Assembly (NCBI GenBank): GCA_029279945.1
Contig: JAJUHK010000003.1
Coordinates: forward strand, 62,001-126,000
DNA length: 64,000 nucleotides
From: Pseudidiomarina indica
GTDB taxonomy: Bacteria > Pseudomonadota > Gammaproteobacteria > Enterobacterales > Alteromonadaceae
Reading direction: 5' to 3'
In this document: positions 10,872-23,386 of the stretch, piece by piece
How positions within the stretch are numbered: position 1 is the stretch's first letter
Layout: the number at the start of each line of letters is the position of its first letter
The notes under the pieces: generated by a model
What the model was told of the DNA's origin: nothing
Seen by the model: the letters and a program-made list of their open reading frames with translations, nothing else
Databases searched by the model: none
Translations under genes and position numbers: made by a program

Positions 10872-12221
10872 GTGTCGTTAACTGCTATTCAATTGTCTAT
10901 AACAGCATCATTTAGCGAGTTATTTGAACGCTGCGCTCATGAGCCGATGGCGCTATTGTTAGATAGCTGCGACCATCCTCAAGCACAGTGGGACTTCATT
11001 TTTCGCCAGCCGCAGCAAGTGTTCACCAGTGTTGGCAACTGGCCAACTATACTCGACCATGCCCTATCACAATTGCCACATTATCAGGGGCCTGAACACC
11101 TTCCGTTTCAAGGCGGGTTGGCCGGCGCCTGGAGTTATGACGCGGGCCGAGTGCTTGAAGTTATCCCGGCGATTGCTGCTAACGATATCAAGCTACCTGA
11201 ATTAAGCGTCGGGCTATATACCCAAGCTCTACTGCGCGAACGCAGCACCGGTACAACCTGGCTCGTCGCACCACGGGCAGAACTTGATACCTTAAAAACC
11301 TATTGGGAACACCCTGCATCTGCCGCTGTAAATACCTCACCGTTCCAGGTAAGCAGCACTTGGCAAAGCAACATGACCGCTTCTGAATACGCTAGAAAGT
11401 TTGAACAGATTCAAGAGCATATTAGAGCGGGTGATTGCTATCAGATTAATCTCGCGCAACGCTTTAGTGCAGCCTATCAAGGCGAGCTATGGTCCGCCTA
11501 TCGCCACCTTCGGCAATATAACCAAGCACCCTTTTCGGCGTTTTTAAGGCTTCCGCAAGGCGCATTGTTGTCACTCTCGCCCGAACGTTTTTTGGCGTTC
11601 AATGCAAGTGGGCATGTCGAAACCAAACCAATTAAAGGCACGCGGCCACGCGCAAGTGACCCCACTCAAGATCTACAACTGGCACAAGAGTTACAGCACT
11701 CACCGAAGGATCGTGCTGAAAACGTCATGATTGTCGACTTACTCAGAAACGATCTAAGCCGTTTGTGCCTGCCTGGTTCGGTGAAGGTACCGCATTTGTT
11801 CAAGATCGAATCCTATGCTGCAGTACATCATTTGGTTAGCACTGTGATCGGGCAGCTTGCCAATCCACGCGATCATATCCATCTATTTGCAGCCTGCTTT
11901 CCTGGTGGCTCTATCACTGGCGCGCCGAAAATTAGTGCCATGGAAATTATTGATGCATTGGAGCCTCATCGACGCAGCTATTATTGCGGTTGTTTCGGTT
12001 ATTTTTCCCAACATGGTCATGCGGACAGTAATATTGCCATTCGCACCTTGGTCGCCACCACAGCTGATGATCAATGTGGTACCTTATACTGCTGGGCTGG
12101 TGGCGGAATAGTAGCAGATTCGAACTGTACCGCTGAGTATCAAGAAACCTATGATAAAATCGCTCGTATACTACCCATCTTAACTGCCAAAGCAACGCAG
12201 GTGACCCATGAATCGAGATGA
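10872..12221 (+). CDS. pabB: Aminodeoxychorismate synthase component I
   Basis: Chorismate-binding domain motifs GDCYQINLAQRF, KPIKGTRPR, NVMIVDLLRNDLSR, FPGGSITGAPKISAMEIID; GTG start. Confidence 0.92.
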   Translation: MSLTAIQLSITASFSELFERCAHEPMALLLDSCDHPQAQWDFIFRQPQQVFTSVGNWPTILDHALSQLPHYQGPEHLPFQGGLAGAWSYDAGRVLEVIPAIAANDIKLPELSVGLYTQALLRERSTGTTWLVAPRAELDTLKTYWEHPASAAVNTSPFQVSSTWQSNMTASEYARKFEQIQEHIRAGDCYQINLAQRFSAAYQGELWSAYRHLRQYNQAPFSAFLRLPQGALLSLSPERFLAFNASGHVETKPIKGTRPRASDPTQDLQLAQELQHSPKDRAENVMIVDLLRNDLSRLCLPGSVKVPHLFKIESYAAVHHLVSTVIGQLANPRDHIHLFAACFPGGSITGAPKISAMEIIDALEPHRRSYYCGCFGYFSQHGHADSNIAIRTLVATTADDQCGTLYCWAGGGIVADSNCTAEYQETYDKIARILPILTAKATQVTHESR

Positions 12222-12804
12222 GTTTCTACGGCGCTTTATGCTGCACCCAGCACCGCGAATACAGCGACCTAAACTTAACCGGATGCGCCCTGCTGCAGTA
12301 TTGATTCCACTTGTCGAGCAAAAGCAAGAACTCCACGTGGTGCTCACACAGCGTAGCAAATATCTCCGTCATCATGCTGGGCAAATTAGTTTTCCTGGAG
12401 GCCGCCAGGAGCAACACGACGCAAACTTGCTTGCCACTGCACTGCGGGAAGCGCACGAAGAAATTGGGTTAGCTCCGGAAGACGTCACTATTGTTGGACA
12501 GTTACACGATTACCCAGTACTGAGTAATTTTATCGTACGGCCGTTTGTCGCTCTTATTGAGCCCCAACAGCCGTTTAAGTTAGATCAGCACGAAGTAGCG
12601 GAAATATTCACAGTTCCGCTGGCACAGGTCTTGTACCAGAATCAGCATTACGTCTACCGACTAAGACGTTTGCTTTATGATCAGGTATACTTTATTCCAT
12701 ATCAGCAGCGAAATATCTGGGGTGCTACTGCAGGTATGCTGCGTGAGTTAGCAGACCACGTTTACCCAGAGCGGCAACGCATCTATCGCCCCCTCAACGA
12801 TTAA
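12208..12804 (+). CDS. nudL: CoA pyrophosphatase NudL (Nudix hydrolase)
   Basis: Nudix box [25 protein letters not shown]; overlaps the pabB 3' end. Confidence 0.9.
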   Translation: MNRDEFLRRFMLHPAPRIQRPKLNRMRPAAVLIPLVEQKQELHVVLTQRSKYLRHHAGQISFPGGRQEQHDANLLATALREAHEEIGLAPEDVTIVGQLHDYPVLSNFIVRPFVALIEPQQPFKLDQHEVAEIFTVPLAQVLYQNQHYVYRLRRLLYDQVYFIPYQQRNIWGATAGMLRELADHVYPERQRIYRPLND

Positions 12805-12821
12805 AGGAAGTGGTAACACCT

Positions 12822-14195
12822 ATGATTAGTGTATTTGATATTTATAAAGTTGGGATTGGTCCTTCGAGCTCGCACACAGTTGGGCCGATGCGAGCTTCGT
12901 ACGAATTCTTATTAGCTGCAGACCAAGCAGTTGGATTATCACAGGTCGATGGGATTGAAGTTGAGTTATTTGGGTCGCTAGGCCAAACAGGAAAAGGGCA
13001 TGGTACGGGTAAAGCTGTTATTTTAGGACTTGCTGGTGAACAACCAGAATCCGTCGACACAGCCAAGGTGGATGATTTTTTAAAGCAAACGGAAGAAACT
13101 GAAACCCTTGCGTTGCTAGGCAAGCACAAGATTCACTTCCCTCGCGAAGGTGCGATTATCTTCCATCGCCGTAAAACCATGCCCAAACATGCTAACGCAA
13201 TGGAACTACGTTTATATAAAAATGGTGAAGTGGTCTATAGCGACTTGTACTACTCCATCGGTGGTGGTTTTATCGTGCGCGATGCGGACTTTGAAAGCTC
13301 ATTAGAAGAAGCAATTGAACAATCGTCTCAGCCTATTCCATACCCATTTGATACTTGTGATGAGCTACTAGCGCTGTGTAATAAACACGGAATGCGGATC
13401 AGTTCGCTCATGCTGGCCAATGAAAAAGTATTCCGTAGTGAAGATGTGATTCGGCACAACCTCATCCATATTTGGCGTACCATGAAAGAGTGTATCGAGC
13501 GTGGTATTCGTACCGAAGGTATCTTACCCGGTGGTTTGCGTGTCCGCCGCCGTGCGCCAGCCTTACATCAAGCGTTGCGTTATGAAAAAACCGATGACCC
13601 ATTACAAGTGTTGGAGTGGGTTAATTTATTTGCGCTTGCCGTTAATGAAGAGAACGCGGCTGGGGGACGCGTAGTTACAGCCCCAACCAATGGTGCAGCT
13701 GGCATTATTCCAGCAGTCATGAAATATGCTGATCGCTTTATTGCCCCGCTGGATGAAGAAACTATTGTCCGCTTCCTACTCACTTCAGCTGCAATTGCGA
13801 TTCTATACAAGAAAAACGCATCCATCTCTGGCGCTGAAGTCGGTTGTCAAGGTGAAGTTGGCGTAGCTTGCTCGATGGCCGCAGGTGCCTTAGCCGAACT
13901 TATGGGAGGCACTGTTAGTCAAGTTGAGTGTGCGGCAGAAATTGGCATGGAACATAACTTAGGTCTGACCTGTGATCCAGTGGGTGGACTAGTCCAAGTG
14001 CCGTGTATAGAGCGTAATGCGATGGGAGCGGTAAAAGCCATCAACGCAGCACGATTAGCGTTACGTGGCAACGGCGATCATAAGGTTTCGCTTGATAAAG
14101 TCATTAAAACCATGTGGGAAACTGGTAATGACATGAAAACTAAGTACAAAGAAACCGCCCGCGGTGGTTTAGCGGTAAATATCATCGAGTGTTAG
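12822..14195 (+). CDS. sdaA: L-serine ammonia-lyase
   Basis: [23 protein letters not shown] and [46 protein letters not shown]. Confidence 0.96.
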   Translation: MISVFDIYKVGIGPSSSHTVGPMRASYEFLLAADQAVGLSQVDGIEVELFGSLGQTGKGHGTGKAVILGLAGEQPESVDTAKVDDFLKQTEETETLALLGKHKIHFPREGAIIFHRRKTMPKHANAMELRLYKNGEVVYSDLYYSIGGGFIVRDADFESSLEEAIEQSSQPIPYPFDTCDELLALCNKHGMRISSLMLANEKVFRSEDVIRHNLIHIWRTMKECIERGIRTEGILPGGLRVRRRAPALHQALRYEKTDDPLQVLEWVNLFALAVNEENAAGGRVVTAPTNGAAGIIPAVMKYADRFIAPLDEETIVRFLLTSAAIAILYKKNASISGAEVGCQGEVGVACSMAAGALAELMGGTVSQVECAAEIGMEHNLGLTCDPVGGLVQVPCIERNAMGAVKAINAARLALRGNGDHKVSLDKVIKTMWETGNDMKTKYKETARGGLAVNIIEC

Positions 14196-14203
14196 GCTCA
14201 GAT

Positions 14204-15611
<1,408 letters not shown>

Positions 15612-15615
<4 letters not shown>

Positions 15616-17273
15616 AGCCGATACTTAAACGATACTGTGCGTGTTTCGTTATCCCAGGTAAGGTCAGTAGTCATTTGTCTGAGTAATTCCAACCCACGAC
15701 CGTAAGCGTTCTCACTGAAATCATCACAGCCATCATGTTGGGGTGTACCCTCACCTGTATCAGCGACTCGAATGGTAACTTCTTTGTGCGTAGGTTCAAA
15801 CTCCAGACTAATCCGGATTTCCCCCTCGCGTAATTGCTGTAGCCGCTCATAGCGTTGTTGATAATAGGCTAAAAACCCATCTGCATCTTGCTTCAGTTTA
15901 GAATCCAGCCCTAGTAAGCCATGCTCCAACGCATTATTAAAAGCTTCTGCTAAGAAAAGATAAATCGTCGTGCGATGGTGGCGTAAATGGGGTAATTGAC
16001 TAATTGCTGATAAAATTAAAGCAACTGGATCCAGTTGCTTTAATTGTTCAGCTTGCAGCACTGACTCCAATCGAAAGGGTAAACCATAGTGTTCATACTC
16101 TGTTTTGGTTTGACCTAATTCAGTGGGTCGACAACATAAGATTGCTAGTGAAAGATCATCATGTAACGGTGTCTCACCACGAAAACGCTCGAGTTCTTTT
16201 ACAATCTGGGGGAAATCTTCAGGTTTCGGGTAAGTTGATAATAATATTTCTAAGGCGTCAGCACCTAAAAATTTGTGTTGATGGCCCAGCAATTCGATAA
16301 CACCATCGGTAAACATAGCTATCGAACTTCCTTTCGGTGCTCGGAAGCTGGTTACCCGACTATCAAACTCCTCATCATCTAACACTCCTAGCGCTACATG
16401 AGTTGGTTTAAGATGGCGTAGAACATCACCTTTCTCATTAATTAGCAAGGCCGCAGGCATTCCACCATTCCAATAGTTCACCCGTTCACCGTTCGCCGAG
16501 AGTTCTAATAATATGGCAGCACAAAACATATCATTTGGTAATAGCCGACTCATTCGGTAGTTGAATTCAGTGACCATTTCAGCCACCGACACGCCCCGAT
16601 CAGCCATAGCAAAAAATGCCTGTGATAATGGCAAGGCTCCCGTCGCCGGGGCCAACCCATGACCGGTAAAGTCGGCCATCAACATATAAATATTACCTAA
16701 CGGGCCAGGGCTAATCAGACATAAGTCGCCGTTAAACTTAGAAACCGGCGTTAGATAAGTATTAACATATTGATAATTTAGATAATTTCGACTTAATGCA
16801 TTTTTAAAGATGTGTTCGACGAGTTGATGCTCTCGATCGACTCGAGCCTTATGCCACGCCAACGCCTGGCGTAACCCATCAATTTTTTGATGGGTTTGAT
16901 ATAACTGTGAGAGTTGCTCAATACGGTTAAATAATAGGTGCTTACTCCACGGCCATAGTACTTGTTCCTGAACATAAGCGGACAGGTAATCCAGCGTCAC
17001 CAATTGCTGACTCACGCCAATCGCTTGTGGTTGCTCTTGTAGCAGTGCTACTACTGCCGTAGGTAGGGGAGTCGCATCTGCTTGAATGAGCAAGACAAGG
17101 GAGGCCGAAGTAGATGCAATGCTGGCGATGTCGTCGTTTAATAAGCTCGTCACGAGCTCTAACTGCGAGAGCACCGATAGTTGTGCTAATACCTCATGGG
17201 CAAGTTGTGAATCGTCATGAAGTACGGCGATGGTTGCGTGCTGTGGTGCGAGCTCGTAGGACAACTCATTCAT
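15612..17273 (-). CDS. Degenerate receiver - PP2C (SpoIIE-type) phosphatase - HATPase (anti-sigma-kinase-like) protein
   Basis: PP2C motifs (NGDLCLISPGPLGNIYMLMADFTGHGLAPATGALP, FTDGVIELLG, HDDLSLAIL) and C-terminal GHKL motifs (EAFNNALEHGLLG, IRVADTGEG, GRGLELLRQM). Confidence 0.85.
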
Positions 17274-17578
17274 TATTCAATCACAAATAATTTATCGAAA
17301 CGCGAGATATCGAAAATGCTGCGTACTTCGGGGCGGCAATTAATAATGTGGATACTCTTAACGGATTGCCCTAGTGCTTTACGCATATTTAGCAACATTC
17401 CCAATGCCGAGCTATCGAGGTACTCAGTTTCACGCAAATCAATAAATACCGTGGGCTGTTGATCGCCAACATCACTGTATGCCTGGCGAAACTCTTGCAC
17501 CAAACTAAAGTCGAACTTCCCTTTAATCGAAATAATTAGTTCTTTACCATCAATGGAAAACTGTCGATGTAATGGCAT
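17273..17578 (-). CDS. STAS-domain anti-sigma factor antagonist-like protein
   Basis: FIDLRETEYLDSSALGMLLNMR STAS signature; stop/start overlap with the PP2C gene. Confidence 0.9.
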   Translation of the reverse strand: MPLHRQFSIDGKELIISIKGKFDFSLVQEFRQAYSDVGDQQPTVFIDLRETEYLDSSALGMLLNMRKALGQSVKSIHIINCRPEVRSIFDISRFDKLFVIE

Positions 17579-17663
17579 CTTCTATTCCTTTTTCGAACAT
17601 TCTGGTTAATAGTGCCAATTTAGCCTGTATTAGACAACTCTCTTTAATATTATCACTATCGAT

Positions 17664-17692
17664 AAAAAAGCCAGAACTAAGTCCTGGCTTTT
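17664..17692 (-). terminator. Intrinsic terminator region near the STAS/amidohydrolase boundary
   Basis: aaaagccag-aactaagtc-ctggctttt with T/A tracts on both sides. Confidence 0.7.
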
Positions 17693-17717
17693 ATCCACAT
17701 ACTACCTAGCAAAACTC

Positions 17718-19004
17718 TTATGGTTTTTGACGGTATTTTTGATAGAGCTGATTATGGCGATTGTTTAAATCAACCTCTGCACCATCAATAAACATCCAAC
17801 GTACTTTTTGGCCGAGATGATCCATGATGTCGCCGTCGGAAACAATTAACGACGCTTGCTTACCAACTTCTAATGAACCAATCTTATCAGCCACACCCAT
17901 AATTTCTGCTGGTTTAATGGTGACCGCTGCAAGTGCTTGCTCTTTATCCAAACCAAAGGCCGCAGCATTACCCGCAGCAAACCCTAAATTACGGATATCC
18001 CAGAACCCGGTTGAATAAGCGATAGCAAAATCGACACCCGCCTCTGCTAGCAATGCTGGCGTAGCATAGGCTTGGTCGTATGGCTCGTCATGTCGAGTTG
18101 GCAAGCCATAAGGTTCACCATAAACAACTTTGACATCATTAGCTACTAGCTTATCGGTAATCCGCCAGGCATCTCGGGCACCGACGAGAACTAATTCAAA
18201 GCCCCACTCTGACGCAAATTCAATGGCTTGTTCTAGCTGACGCTTATCATGGGCATGCACAAACAGCTTGCTGCTGCCATCGAATAACCCCAACATGGCC
18301 TCCCAGCGAACATCGGTGCCAGTTAAAACATTAGCTTGTTTGGCATCAGCGTATGCTTTTGCGTCAACAAATGCCTGTTTTAATAGCTTTAACTCTTCGG
18401 CATTGGCTTTACGCTGTTCTTCTGGTGAACGGCGCTCCCACCATGAGGTGTTCAAACCTGCCCGAGGCCAATTCACATGAACGCCAACGTTTAACGCTTC
18501 CGTGGCGTCCTCGAAGGTCCAACCATCAGTTTGCAGCAAACTTGAGCGCCCCGCAATCAAGTTCCCTTGTGGAACAATTTCAGCGTGCGTAATCCCGTTA
18601 TAACGCACTGTTGGAATGACTTCTGAATCAGGGTTGTAGGCTGTATGGCCACTAACTTCAGGAGTAATTTTTCCAACTTCACGCATATCGTTTGTTGCTC
18701 TCACCGCCTCCAGCTCGATCAGTCCTAAGGTAGTGTCCAACGCAATAATACCTGGATAAACGAATTTTCCAGATACATCGATAACACGGGCATTCTCGGG
18801 AACATCTAATTGGCTACCGATAGCGACAATCTTACCTTGCTCAAACAGCAGGTCAGTATTGGGTAATACTCCTTGCGTTACCGTGTGCAAAGTACCTCCT
18901 TGCAACAACACCGGTTGACTTTGTGGCGCACCCGGTACCATATCATGCGCAAGCGCACTAACACTTAAACTTGCTGCTATGACGCTTGTTAACAACTTTT
19001 TCAT
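17718..19004 (-). CDS. Amidohydrolase-family protein, secreted (possible pseudoenzyme)
   Basis: Signal peptide (MKKLLTSVIAASLSVSALA), VFVHAHD, IGSLEVGKQASLIVSDGD amidohydrolase C-terminus; canonical HxH after PGxID absent (YPGIIALDTTLG). Confidence 0.8.
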   Translation of the reverse strand: MKKLLTSVIAASLSVSALAHDMVPGAPQSQPVLLQGGTLHTVTQGVLPNTDLLFEQGKIVAIGSQLDVPENARVIDVSGKFVYPGIIALDTTLGLIELEAVRATNDMREVGKITPEVSGHTAYNPDSEVIPTVRYNGITHAEIVPQGNLIAGRSSLLQTDGWTFEDATEALNVGVHVNWPRAGLNTSWWERRSPEEQRKANAEELKLLKQAFVDAKAYADAKQANVLTGTDVRWEAMLGLFDGSSKLFVHAHDKRQLEQAIEFASEWGFELVLVGARDAWRITDKLVANDVKVVYGEPYGLPTRHDEPYDQAYATPALLAEAGVDFAIAYSTGFWDIRNLGFAAGNAAAFGLDKEQALAAVTIKPAEIMGVADKIGSLEVGKQASLIVSDGDIMDHLGQKVRWMFIDGAEVDLNNRHNQLYQKYRQKP

Positions 19005-22000
19005 TATTGCTCTCCTTGGAATCTGTGCGCGTGATAGTCACTGTGAATCACAAATTGGTCACCCCAAAAGTCATGATTGTCTTCACAGTGCCACGTCGGT
19101 TGTGGCTTCTTGTAGCCATCCACTCGACCTTGTCGCTCACTCGCCGGGCTCTTTAATACTTTTTGAATCAACTGCTGCTTTTCTGCCTCAATTTCAGCAC
19201 GCAACTGTATGTCGCGCTCGCGATCAAAGTATTTCCGAGCGTTAATCCAAGTTTGCTCAACACTTGAGTAAGCACTTAATGGATGTCCATTCCAGATAAC
19301 AAAGTCAGCATGTTTACCTTCTTTGATACTCCCCACGTACTGATCAACCTTCAGCTGTTTTGCTGGGTTTAAAGTGATCATCTGTAGGGCTTCATGCTCT
19401 GACATGCCACAATAAGTGACTGACTTTGCAGCCTCTGTATTTAAGCGTCGCTGCAGATCATTACTATCAGAGTTAATACTCATCATGACGCCTTTCTCCG
19501 ACATCAGACAGGCGTTTTGAGGAATCGCATCGTACACCTCAAACTTAAACGCCCACCAATCAGCAAAGGTTGAACCGCTGGCGCCATGGCGAGCAAGTTC
19601 TGACGCAACTTTATAACCTTCTAAAATATGGGTAAAAGTCGTCAGGGTAAAATCAAATTCCTCAGCTAAACGCAACAGCATCAGAATTTCTGACTGGACG
19701 TATGAATGCGCGTGGACAAACCGCTTGCTTTGTAAAATCTCCAGCAAGGTTTGCAGGCGATAATCCGGTCGTGGTGGCGCGATTTTCGCTTTTTCGCTAC
19801 GGCTTAATTTCCCATAAGCATCCATTTGTTTTTGGTACTCACGGGCTGCTAAGAAGCCGTCTCGCATCAGGGCTTCAACCCCCATCCGAGTTTGCGGATA
19901 ACGAACAGTGAAGGTCGTACCCCAGTTACTTTGTTTGACGTTCTCACCGAGCGCAAACTTAATGCTTGGTGGCGCTAAATCAAACTTCATGGTATTGGCA
20001 TCAGCTCCCCAGCGTAACTTAATCACCTGCGCTTGACCGCCCATTGGGTTTGCAGACCCATGCAGTAATTGCGCCATGGTGGTACCACCCGCTAGCGAAC
20101 GATAGATGTGGATATCATCAGGGTTTACCACGTCACCGATGCGGACTTCTGCAGTAATCGCTTCAGAACCTTCGTTTACCCCACCTTCAATAGCAATGTG
20201 AGAGTGCTCGTCGATGATGCCTGGTGTTATGTGTTTACCAGTACCATCGATCACCACGTAGCCTGACGGTGTCCGCAAGTTTTTGCCAATTCGGTAGAAT
20301 TCCCCGTTACGGATCAAAATATCCGTATTTTCCAGTACACCAGCTTCGTCAGCTGTCCATACCGTAGCATTTTTGATGTGAACATTTTGCCGCTCTGGCA
20401 ATGCATCCAAACCATATGCCACATTCGGGAAGGTTAACTTACTGACAAGTTCAGGCGTGCTTGCGGTTACTGCGTCAACTGGTTGAGCAGCTTCAGTACG
20501 TTGCGCAGTTAACGCCAACTGCGTGCCAGTAGGAGCAATTGCAACGCCACTGAAACCATCGGCGGCCGCTTGCTCTAAACGTATCCGCCACGCACCATAG
20601 ATACCGTTAAATTCTGCATCGACAACAAACTCAAGTGCTGAGTCGGTACGCTTCGCATGACGAATTTTTTGCCCAGCAAGATTGCCGGTTACGTTGTTAC
20701 CGTCATTCAAGGTAAGTTCGGCAGTTTGGTCGCCCACAGCAACAGTTAGCGTGCCGCCAAAATCAGCCTGATGCATTGGTTCAAGAACAACTTCTTGTCC
20801 TTGTAACCAAACTGATTTGATCTTGCCATCAATGAATAAATCTCCTTTGGCAATCACCAAGTCAGCCATATACCCTGGTGCGATTTTACCGGCTTTATCG
20901 CTCACTCCAGCAATTTTTGCAGGTACCGTGGTCAATGCTGCCAAAGCTTTCTCTGTACTCAACCCGTGTTTCACTGCACGGCGTAAGTTAGGCCAGAAAT
21001 CATCTACTTTTTTCAGCTGATGTAGCGTAAAAGAGAAATCAATATTGGCTTGTGCAAGTACCGCAGGGTTAGTTGGTGCGCGCTCCCAATGTCGCAAGTT
21101 AGCCAAGCTCACATCAAGATGATCATCAACTCCTTGCACCTCAGGCGCTGCCGGAAAGTCCAACGGTAAAATTAAGGTACTGTTGGTATTCCTAATCGCA
21201 TCAATACGAGCATACTCATAACCAGAACCGACAAAAGCCACAGGTACATTAAATTCTGACAGGACGTCGTGTGCTCGTAACAAGGAACGGTCATCGCTGA
21301 CTTTAAACACCATGCCTTGTTGCTCAATGTTGATCAGCGCAGCTAACGCTGCGTTGTACTCGACTGGGCCAGATACGGTATCTTTGCCTTGTGCCTGTTC
21401 ATACCAATTAGCATCAGACAGCGTCTGCCGAATGAGTGCAATGGAACCCATAAGTGACGATGGGTATTGCTGTAATGATGTGCCTTTATCAAAGGAGCCA
21501 AAATGCCGCGCTTGGGGGTTGTAGATAGCATTATTGGCAATCGTATCAGCTAACGAAACTGTTACTGCCTGCCCTTGGAAAATACCGTCTAAGCGCGCAC
21601 TTTGTACTGCAGTAAAACCTTGATTGATATAATCTTTTGCTGCCTTAGTATCGGTCGCAAATTTATCAACCCATTTCATTTGTGCATGAATTGCATCGTT
21701 CGCTGCATTACCACCCTCACGCTTATTATTATATTGCGGGGTAGTGCTACGGTATGGTGGACGTTCAACTTTCTGTACCGCTGGAACACCATAATTGCTA
21801 TAGGCATCGATGAACCCAGGATAAATAGTGTGGCCGCTTGCATCGACCACGCGCGCACCTGCTGGCGCTTGATTATTACGTGCTATCGAAACAATCTTGC
21901 CATTGTTGATAACCAATGTAGCATTTTCCAGCTTTTTACCTGGTTCTGTCACAATGGTGGCATTTTGAATTGCTATAAAGGTTGACGAATTATCATGTAG

Positions 22001-22096
22001 GCCACGCACTGGCGTTGTCTGTCCTGCCACAGCCAATAATGGCAGCGCAGCACAGACCGATAATGCCAGCCTACTGAATGGTTTAATCCCGTTCAT
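19004..22096 (-). CDS. Tandem amidohydrolase-domain secreted protein (about 1030 aa)
   Basis: Two amidohydrolase modules: N-terminal (YPGFIDAYSNYG...IAPGYMADLVIAKGD) and C-terminal (ITPGIIDEHSHIAIEGG...VHAHS...THILEGYK...INSDSND...IKEGKHADFVIWNGHP). Start set at MNGIKPFSRL with signal peptide. Confidence 0.85.
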   Translation of the reverse strand: MNGIKPFSRLALSVCAALPLLAVAGQTTPVRGLHDNSSTFIAIQNATIVTEPGKKLENATLVINNGKIVSIARNNQAPAGARVVDASGHTIYPGFIDAYSNYGVPAVQKVERPPYRSTTPQYNNKREGGNAANDAIHAQMKWVDKFATDTKAAKDYINQGFTAVQSARLDGIFQGQAVTVSLADTIANNAIYNPQARHFGSFDKGTSLQQYPSSLMGSIALIRQTLSDANWYEQAQGKDTVSGPVEYNAALAALINIEQQGMVFKVSDDRSLLRAHDVLSEFNVPVAFVGSGYEYARIDAIRNTNSTLILPLDFPAAPEVQGVDDHLDVSLANLRHWERAPTNPAVLAQANIDFSFTLHQLKKVDDFWPNLRRAVKHGLSTEKALAALTTVPAKIAGVSDKAGKIAPGYMADLVIAKGDLFIDGKIKSVWLQGQEVVLEPMHQADFGGTLTVAVGDQTAELTLNDGNNVTGNLAGQKIRHAKRTDSALEFVVDAEFNGIYGAWRIRLEQAAADGFSGVAIAPTGTQLALTAQRTEAAQPVDAVTASTPELVSKLTFPNVAYGLDALPERQNVHIKNATVWTADEAGVLENTDILIRNGEFYRIGKNLRTPSGYVVIDGTGKHITPGIIDEHSHIAIEGGVNEGSEAITAEVRIGDVVNPDDIHIYRSLAGGTTMAQLLHGSANPMGGQAQVIKLRWGADANTMKFDLAPPSIKFALGENVKQSNWGTTFTVRYPQTRMGVEALMRDGFLAAREYQKQMDAYGKLSRSEKAKIAPPRPDYRLQTLLEILQSKRFVHAHSYVQSEILMLLRLAEEFDFTLTTFTHILEGYKVASELARHGASGSTFADWWAFKFEVYDAIPQNACLMSEKGVMMSINSDSNDLQRRLNTEAAKSVTYCGMSEHEALQMITLNPAKQLKVDQYVGSIKEGKHADFVIWNGHPLSAYSSVEQTWINARKYFDRERDIQLRAEIEAEKQQLIQKVLKSPASERQGRVDGYKKPQPTWHCEDNHDFWGDQFVIHSDYHAHRFQGEQ

Positions 22097-22219
22097 TGAG
22101 TTCCCCTTGTTATGGTTTAAGGTTATCATCTCACCATATTGGGAAGTATCGCGCGACGCAATCCACGAACGGACGAAAAGCAGATTGCAGTCGTTAAATT
22201 ACACAAAAAGGAGAAATAT

Positions 22220-22690
22220 ATGAAGTCTGCGGTAAAAGCTACAAGTAGTTTCATTGGTATGGTAGTACTAACCCTATCAACTACCGTCGCTGCACAACAC
22301 GCCTTTAACCATCCGGAAAAGGCTGTTGAATACCGGCAAAAAGCGTTATCACTTATGCAAAATAACTTTGCAGTGATGGGTGACATGATCAAAGGTGATA
22401 TTACCTTCGACGGTACAGTTTTTGCCGAGCGTGCTAATGATTTTGTAGCTCTTGCTGGAATGCCTTGGGTCGCATTTGACCAACCTGGCGCTAAACCAGG
22501 TAAAGATACAAACGCATTACCAGCGATTTGGGAAAACTGGGATGACTTTATGAAAAAAGCAGAGCAATTCCAAAATGATGCGAAAGCACTGCAGCAAGCA
22601 GCACTTTCAGGCAATCAGAATGACATTCGCCGCGCATTCATGACTACTGCTCGAAACTGTAAAGCGTGCCACGATGCTTACAAAGATTAA
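22220..22690 (+). CDS. Cytochrome c' (class II c-type cytochrome)
   Basis: Signal peptide, four-helix-type sequence, C-terminal heme motif NCKACHDAYK; AGGAG Shine-Dalgarno upstream of the ATG. Confidence 0.9.
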   Translation: MKSAVKATSSFIGMVVLTLSTTVAAQHAFNHPEKAVEYRQKALSLMQNNFAVMGDMIKGDITFDGTVFAERANDFVALAGMPWVAFDQPGAKPGKDTNALPAIWENWDDFMKKAEQFQNDAKALQQAALSGNQNDIRRAFMTTARNCKACHDAYKD

Positions 22691-22698
22691 GCTAGCAA

Positions 22699-23346
22699 CT
22701 AGTTAATCCATTGGTACAACACAGCAGCTATAACGGCTGCTGTGATTATGCCAAATAGCCCAGATACAATTCGCGGCGCTGGCACTCCCTGCCGATAGCC
22801 ATGCACCATGGCACTCACCAAATTTATTCCACGTAAACGATAAAGAACAATCGCAAGCACGTGCAGTACCACAAATCCAACTAAAATATTAAAGGTGGTT
22901 TTATGTATTGTCATTGCTAATAATGCCGTATCTCGCGTAACAGCGCTGGCTAAAGGACCTGAAAAGAATATATCGTCGGTAGCAAATAGACCACTGACAA
23001 ACTGCACCAATAATGTCATTAACAAAACCACCACAACCAAACCACCAGCTGCATTATGCGTATTTGCTGGTTGGTATTGCCCTTGTGTGAACTCTTTGAG
23101 ATGCTGGGTGACTGCTTTGGGTCCACGAACGAATTGGCTAAACCGTGCCGATTCACTGCCGCAGAAACCCCATAAGATCCGCGTAATGACCAATGCACCG
23201 ACTACCCCAGCTAGCTGTAAGTGTAACTCCATATAGCCTTCTTCTGCGGTATACCACATCAGCACCAACAACACGACAAGCAGCCAATGATTAAGGCGTA
23301 CAAACGCATCCCAAATTTTTACACGTTGCATTTTTATTTTCCTCAA
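22699..23346 (-). CDS. Cytochrome b561 domain protein
   Basis: VKIWDAFVRLNHWLLVVLLVLMWYTAEE and FNILVGFVVLHVLAIVLYRLRG; 4 TM segments with conserved His. Confidence 0.9.
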   Translation of the reverse strand: MRKIKMQRVKIWDAFVRLNHWLLVVLLVLMWYTAEEGYMELHLQLAGVVGALVITRILWGFCGSESARFSQFVRGPKAVTQHLKEFTQGQYQPANTHNAAGGLVVVVLLMTLLVQFVSGLFATDDIFFSGPLASAVTRDTALLAMTIHKTTFNILVGFVVLHVLAIVLYRLRGINLVSAMVHGYRQGVPAPRIVSGLFGIITAAVIAAVLYQWIN

Positions 23347-23386
23347 TGTTCAATAGATCAATTAAGACAAGCGATTAGGCGATACC

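Noticed and set aside
21602-21985. 127-aa plus-strand ORF opposite the tandem amidohydrolase
   Set aside because: Cys/Ile-rich shadow ORF in a coding region; no support.
22126-22614. 162-aa minus-strand ORF opposite the cytochrome c' gene
   Set aside because: Fully antisense to a confidently recognised CDS with signal peptide and heme motif; low-complexity Ser/Ala/Cys-rich translation.
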